NCBI GenBank assembly: GCA_022818135.1
Contig: JAFMSR010000010.1
Span: 35,789,982-35,853,981 of the forward strand
DNA: 64,000 nt
Direction of reading: 5' to 3'
From: Saxidomus purpurata
Lineage: Eukaryota > Mollusca > Bivalvia > Venerida > Veneridae
The notes beneath the pieces are model-generated. The model worked only from the letters and a program-made list of their open reading frames with translations. It was not told the DNA's origin and made no database searches. Made by a program: the position numbers and the translations under genes. The stretch's first letter is position 1; every line of letters begins with the position of its first letter. Of this stretch, positions 58,393-64,000 are shown in pieces.

Positions 58393-59953
58393 ATGAAAGA
58401 AAAGCACTACATCCTCTTAAGGGGGATCACTGGTGAGGTTTTGGATTTTGACAAAATCTAAGAAGAAAAAAGGTGCAAAACTCAGCCAAATATGACCTGG
58501 ACCTACAAAATATTTCAGCAATACGACCCTTTTGTCATATGCAATTCAATTTGAAAGTATGATGAATGGCAAAGTTATAGCCAAAATCTAAGTACAAAAA
58601 GGGGCATAACTCTGTCAAATATGATCTTGACCAACTAAATTTGGCGGCATCTTGACCCTTTTGTCATAAGCAATGCAGTTTGAAAGTTTGATGAAGAAAT
58701 CTTAAGAAATGGCAAAGTTATAGCCAACGTTAAGTTTTCGTGACAAAATCCGAGTACAACAAGAGCTGTCAGTAGGACAGCGCGCTCGACTTTTTTAGTG
58801 CTTGCCAATAAAACATAACTTTGACAGTTAAGGGCACACAAGACTTTAACTAGGAATTTCTAAGTACAAATCAAGAAACATTTTCACAGAGTTATCTTCT
58901 CTTGCTTACAGATAGGTCTCATGATGGTACATAAGTACTCCAACTTTCAAAGTAATATCTCAAAGTCAACAAGTGGACAAGAATGAAAATTTTAACCGAG
59001 TTTCTAAGTCAAAAAGGGCCATAATTCATATAAAATCCTTGACAGAATTACCTTCTCCTGCCCATGTTTTGGGATCATGATGGTTAACAAGTATTCCAAC
59101 TTTCAAAGTAATATCTCGAACAGTTTAGTCAAAAAGTGGACTGGTACGAAAAACTTAACCAAGATTCTAAGTCGATAAAGGGCCTTAATTTTTAAAACAA
59201 ATCCCTTACAGAGTTACCTTCTCTTGCCTACAGATGGGGGTAATGATGTAAACAAGCATTCAAAGTTTCAAAGCAATATCTCAAAGGGTTAAGGCAATAA
59301 GTGGATTTTACCCATATTCAATGTATTTTCTAAGTAAAAAAGGGGCATAATTCTGTCAAAAACCTTGACAGAGTTATGTACTCCTGTCTGTTGATGTAGT
59401 TCATGATGGTAAATAAGTATGGTTAGTTTCAAAGCAATACCTCCAATGGTTTTGAAATAAAGTGAGGTGGTACGAAAAACTTAACCAAGCTCAATACTCT
59501 TTCTAAGTCAAAAAGGGCCATAATTCTGTCAAAAACCTTGACAGAGTTATGTACTCTTGACTGTAGATGGCGGTTATGATGGTAAACAAGTATGGTAAGT
59601 TTCAAAGCCATACCTCTTATACTTTTGAAATAAAGTGGGGTGGTACGAAAAACTTAACCAAGGTGTGACACCAACGCCGACGCCGACGCCGACGCCGGGG
59701 CGAGTAGGATAGCTCCCTTTTCATAGAAAAGTCGAGCTAAAAAGGGACATAACTCTGTCAAATATGACCTTGACTTATAAAATTTGGCCGCATCATTCAT
59801 CATAAGCAATACAATCGTAAAGTTTGATGAAGAAATCTTAAGAAATGGCAGAGTTATAGCCAACGTTAAGTTTTTGTGACGGACTTGCGGACGGACCGAC
59901 GGACGGATAAAGCGTTCCCTAAGTATCGCCTTTCTCCGAAAAGGCGACACAAA
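58393..59953 (+). mobile_element. Family 6 element, duplicate
   Basis: Duplicate of 5,698-7,258, interrupted at the same point by family 1 (58,760-59,740), so the nesting predates the split of the two copies. Confidence 0.75.
58760..59740 (+). mobile_element. Family 1 element, duplicate of copy a
   Basis: Same insertion as 6,061. Lacks TGGTTAAG-type 9 bases near 58,962 and has the same four GCCGAC repeats. Confidence 0.88.
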
Positions 59954-60426
59954 AATACTCCACATATATAAAAGCTTACAGTACCAGAATTCTAGCTAAT
60001 TCTGCATTTAGTACCTCGATTTGATAGTGTATCAATAAAGAATAATATTGTAAAAAAATTATGTCATCGATCTATCATTATTTTTCCAGAAAGTAACTAG
60101 CAATATGTTAGTCTCTATGAAAAACAGGGTCAATAAAATTTCTTGTTGTTTTGATTTTCAACAGTGACCCCGCTTTACTGCAAAAATACAGTTTCCTAAA
60201 TTTTCTGTTGTTAGAGAATACGAAGTTGATTATTTGTGCCAAACAATATCAAAATCTGACAAGCCTTTACAGAAAAAAAAAACATTTTTAAAATTTCACC
60301 AACCCATGGGGGCCTCATCTCTGAAGGATAAGTCTATTTTCAGCATCTTACAGTGATGCAGAACTCAGTTGTTTAATAAAATCAGTACTATTAGTTTCAG
60401 AAAAAAAAAATGTTTCTAAATATAGT

Positions 60427-60802
60427 ATGTAAGAAAAGCGTTGCACCCCTTGAGGGGCATCATTTCTAAAAAAAAAATCAGAAAGTGTAGGAGGCGGATA
60501 TCAGAAAGAATGATCATTAAATTATCTGAGCAAATTACAATTTAATCTTGATAACTGATTTCAATGAAATATAATTTTAATGTTTTCATTTTAAATATAA
60601 AAAAGTAACAAATAAAGGACAATAACTCTCGAGATACTTGTCCAATCTTGACAAAAGCAGTGTGTGCGCCGCGGCATTATGCTACTGTACAAATGTACAC
60701 TAATCTTAAGTTTCATTTAATTTTATCCATTGGTTCTTGAGTTATGACTCCGGACGGACGGACGCCACCAAAGCAATATCCCTCCACCTTTGGCGGGGGA
60801 TA
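60427..60802 (+). mobile_element. Family 7 element, duplicate
   Basis: Duplicate of 7,740-8,122 with a shorter ACGG tract. Confidence 0.6.
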
Positions 60803-62506
60803 ACAAACTAGTATAAATTTAAGAAATATAAATACCAGAGACAACACATATTTTTCACCATAATCTCTTTCGCAGGCAAAGGCTTGGAACTACTCATGTC
60901 CTGGTATTTTCTTCTGTACTCTCAGACCAATCCATCTGCACTGCAAGGACAAACATTCTTAGTCTTAATTATAAATTTTACAAAAGTGGGTAAAAACAAG
61001 GGAACTGTAGCCTCAACATTTCTTAAAAAAACAATTTTACACGCCCATCAGGGGATTCCACATGAATAATAAACTTTAATTTATCACTTGCAATATTGGC
61101 GGCCGAACGATGGCATTTTCATTTTTATCGTATTTAAATTTCCTTTTTGTTCTTTTCATAGTTAATAGTTTGATAATTATCATTATCATTTCCAAACTGA
61201 ATCTCGGACAGAAAAGGTAGTACATAAAGTTATTAGTAGTAAGTATACAGCATAAACAAAGGAACACGCGAATTTCTAACGTCTGCATAAGAATGGACGG
61301 GCAGACAAAAGGAACGGTCAACGACCAAACAGACACAGGTATTTTCTGAATCTGACCTCCCCCTGAATTTTCCAAATGGCTTCAAGGAAACAAGGGGAGG
61401 TAACTGTGCGCTTGAAGGCTTTACAGCTTTACAGGCAGACGAAATGATAACAAATACTGATTAATTTTGTATTTTGCATTTTCATTAGTTAAATTAGTTT
61501 TATTTTTAGTTTAAAAATGGCGTTTTGTGTGCGTGTTAATCAATAAATACTAGTATTGCAAATATACACTTTATTTGTGCATCCCGAATTAAGGCTGCTT
61601 TCAACCTAATGTACACCTGAGAAAAGTAAATAATGAAGATACATGTATGACGAAAACTCCGCAAATGACGCTACGTATGTTAAAAGTGACAACTTGAAAG
61701 ACAGAAAAAGAATTTTATTTTGTTCAACCATATCTCGCCTTAAATTCATATTTTTCTTTCCACTTATTTTACTTCTGGCAACGGAATAAAAAATATAAAA
61801 TATCTTAAGCAACACCCACATCCTACAAAGCGTCTGTGTGAACAGACTGACGGACGGACACAACAGAACAAATCTATAGTCCCAAAAGCGGTCTGCGTCC
61901 CGTTAGAGTATTGAAATATCGACGGGTACATGTAATACTAACACTAATTTAACACAATGCTGGATATCAGGCAGGGAAAGGACACTAGCTCTAGGAAGGG
62001 GCACTGCGTCTAGCAAAGGACACTACTAACTCTACCAAATTCTGTCACAGAAGCTCAATAAAATATTTTATGCTTTAATAAACGTCAAAGGAAATACTGT
62101 GTAAGTACTGTGTCGGCCTCTAAGTTTAAGCCCGTTTGGTCTACATGTTCTTGCAACTCATATAAACTACATTCGATGACTGATTCCAGGAGTTCTAGCC
62201 AGTACTCGCGCCGAAAGGATGGGAAGTGGGGGTTGTGGTCAAATGTTGATACCTGTTGTGGAGCCACGACTGCAACGCTCTACCCTTAAACCACGCCCTC
62301 TTGTGGGCTTCGCTAGCTCAGCGGAATGATGCCATTCATTTGTGCATCAGTCAATCCAGCTGTAAATGAATGATATTGATGATAACCTCGCTTCCTACCT
62401 AAAATCCGGATGGGATGTTCTGGATCGATTCAGTAAGCTACGAAGTTTTCTTCGTAATCAAAGTAAATTTTGAAGAATAGATTCGTATAAAATAAACTCC
62501 GTATAC

Positions 62507-62690
62507 AATAAACTCCGTATATAACGACTCCGGATATAGCGAAAATCCTGATATAATGAACACATTTTCTCTGCCCTAGGTTTTTTTCTTTATTTTATAT
62601 GAAAGAGTTAATATATGGTTATCACAAACTCTGGATATAAGGAACATATTTAAATATCCCCAAGGAGTTCGTTATAAACGGAGTTTACTG
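62507..62690 (+). mobile_element. pogo/Tc1-mariner-type MITE, duplicate of copy 1
   Basis: Same insertion as 9,821 with TA at 62,505-62,506 and 62,691-62,692. Confidence 0.85.
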
Positions 62691-63693
62691 TAAACTAAAA
62701 CTTCACTTACTGTGTATTATAAGGATGCTTGCGGCTTGCAAAGTCAGAATGCTTAGTTTCGTCAGGTATTCTTGTCTCTCACATGTCCCACGAAGTCGAA
62801 TACAAGTCTTGCAGTTAATCCGCTAGGTGAATTATCCGCGCATGGGTCCTATGACGAGACAGCTACAATATGACATGAAGAATAGAGTGCTAATACGTTG
62901 TGGAAGAAAAGGTGTGTGAAAATGAATGATAATTTATAACGTCCATTTGCTTCTGGAAATTACTGAAAACCAGTACGAAATGTTTTATTATTTTATGCTA
63001 ACTCAACGCTTAATATGTAACTACTCACTATCGTGTCAAGTCAGTCTTGTAACAAGACGACGTGGCCGGAACACAAGGATTGGTTTGAACCCACAGCATA
63101 TGGAATGACTGACCGGCACCTTCACCTCTAAATCATCTCCCCGATATGTAAACATTGAATCTACCATGAAATTTATGTTTTACCATAATTGATACCCCTT
63201 TTATAAATAAATGTTGAGGTCACAAATGCTCGGTGGATGATGACAGGTACTCAAAATAGTACCAACGAAGCTGGTATTTTATTATTTACATGTATATACA
63301 TATAAAATATATTTTTATCTGTAAGCACACATATTAAAGTAAGCTCTTTTCACTCTCAAAAACTATTCATTTCATTATCCTTGTAAATTACTTCTCAGTT
63401 TAACTGGCTTCAAAATTCATGAAAGTCCAAATACAATTTGTATACAGGCGTAGAAAAGTTATAATGTAATTAACTTAACCTTAACTTACTAACGTAACGT
63501 CATTCATCTTCCGTCAATACCAGTGTAGATCACGATTAATATGAACATCCGTGTTGTTAGGAGCAGTCAGTTGATTCAGAATCAGTACCATGGTCCTGTT
63601 GTAAGATTTTCAGGCGGTTTAGATAATTTTAATTTAAATTACAGTGCGATCTTTTCATTCTGGGCAGTTGTTTATTTCATAAGCCTTGTACAA

Positions 63694-64000
63694 CAAGAGC
63701 TGTCAGTAGGACAGCGCGCTCGACTTTTTTAGTGCTTGCCAATAAAACAAAACTTTGACAGTTAAGGGCACACAAGAATTTAACTAGGAATTTCTAAGTA
63801 CAAATCAAGATACATTTTCACAGAGTTATCTTCTCTTGCTTACAGATAGGTCTCATGATGGTACATAAGTACTCCAACTTTCAAAGTAATATCTCAAATG
63901 GTTAAGTCAACAAGTGGACAAGAATGAAAATTTTAACTAAGTTTCTAAGTCAAAAAGGGCCATAATTCATATAAAATCCTTCACAGAATTACCTTCTCCT
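63694..64000 (+). mobile_element. Family 1 element, copy e, cut by the window end
   Basis: Begins CAAGAGCTGTCAGTAGGACA immediately after CCTTGTACAA. At the equivalent place in copy 1 (11,001-11,020) the text reads CCTTGTACAAAAATGACTTG, the empty site. The element is therefore present on one copy only. Confidence 0.9.

Larger units (their letters stand above)
55848..63693 (+). repeat. Duplicated segment, copy 2 (likely alternative haplotype)
   Basis: Near-identical partner of 2,997-11,010, beginning at the gap edge inside a family 1 relic (55,848-56,023). Differences are one tandem unit fewer in family 2, three ACGG units fewer near 60,755, a 9-base deletion near 58,962, the intact 15-bp terminal hairpin of family 2, and scattered substitutions. 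It ends where a family 1 element is inserted. Confidence 0.93.

Overview
The window is eukaryotic, repeat-dominated and AT-rich. The repeat types (tandem cores of about 160-178 bp followed by an ACGG microsatellite, tRNA-headed SINEs) and the one recognisable gene (WSC-domain membrane receptor) point to a bivalve mollusc, perhaps a venerid-type clam. This is an inference from repeat architecture, not an identification. Bacterial features such as operons, ribosome binding sites and CRISPR are absent.

Layout. 1-3,172: an ATT microsatellite and eroded tandem repeats. 2,997-11,010: a segment that reappears almost unchanged at 55,848-63,693, directly after a gap of exactly 500 N. It holds a SINE and several non-autonomous elements, one nested in another. 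9,100-16,100: a mosaic of old local duplications carrying many copies of a motif around TAGACCATGATCA, plus short DNA-transposon MITEs and a third tRNA-headed repeat. 16,932-21,551: two inverted copies of a 335-bp repeat around a foldback element. 22,000-25,132: a MITE, nested SINEs and a pearl-like element. 26,121-32,280: two further copies of the CAAGAG-GCTGTC family and another mosaic block. 32,286-34,185: a dead, 5'-truncated non-LTR retrotransposon on the minus strand. 34,525-40,135: five and a half units of a 1,050-bp tandem repeat. 40,140-43,520: a third mosaic block. 44,627-45,206: a MITE with 54-bp inverted termini and a TTA duplication. 45,490-50,351: CAAGAG-type elements, one carrying a 783-bp palindrome-rich insertion with a perfect 8-bp target duplication. 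50,764-52,303: the only plausible host gene, a secreted-ectodomain, single-pass receptor with a WSC domain and a C-type-lectin-like region, broken by a 4-bp duplication and followed by decayed extra tail codons.

The main result is structural. At least five sequence-unrelated repeat families share one plan: CAAGAG followed by a short hairpin, a short motif repeated inverted at the far end inside a terminal hairpin, a tandem core of about 150-180 bp, usually a GC-rich or ACGG microsatellite, and insertion between two A residues with no visible target duplication. This looks like the pearl elements of bivalves and like Helentron-associated non-autonomous elements. Two insertion sites can be compared with their empty versions inside the window. 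There is no evidence of a novel coding system; coding content is one damaged receptor gene and one dead retrotransposon.
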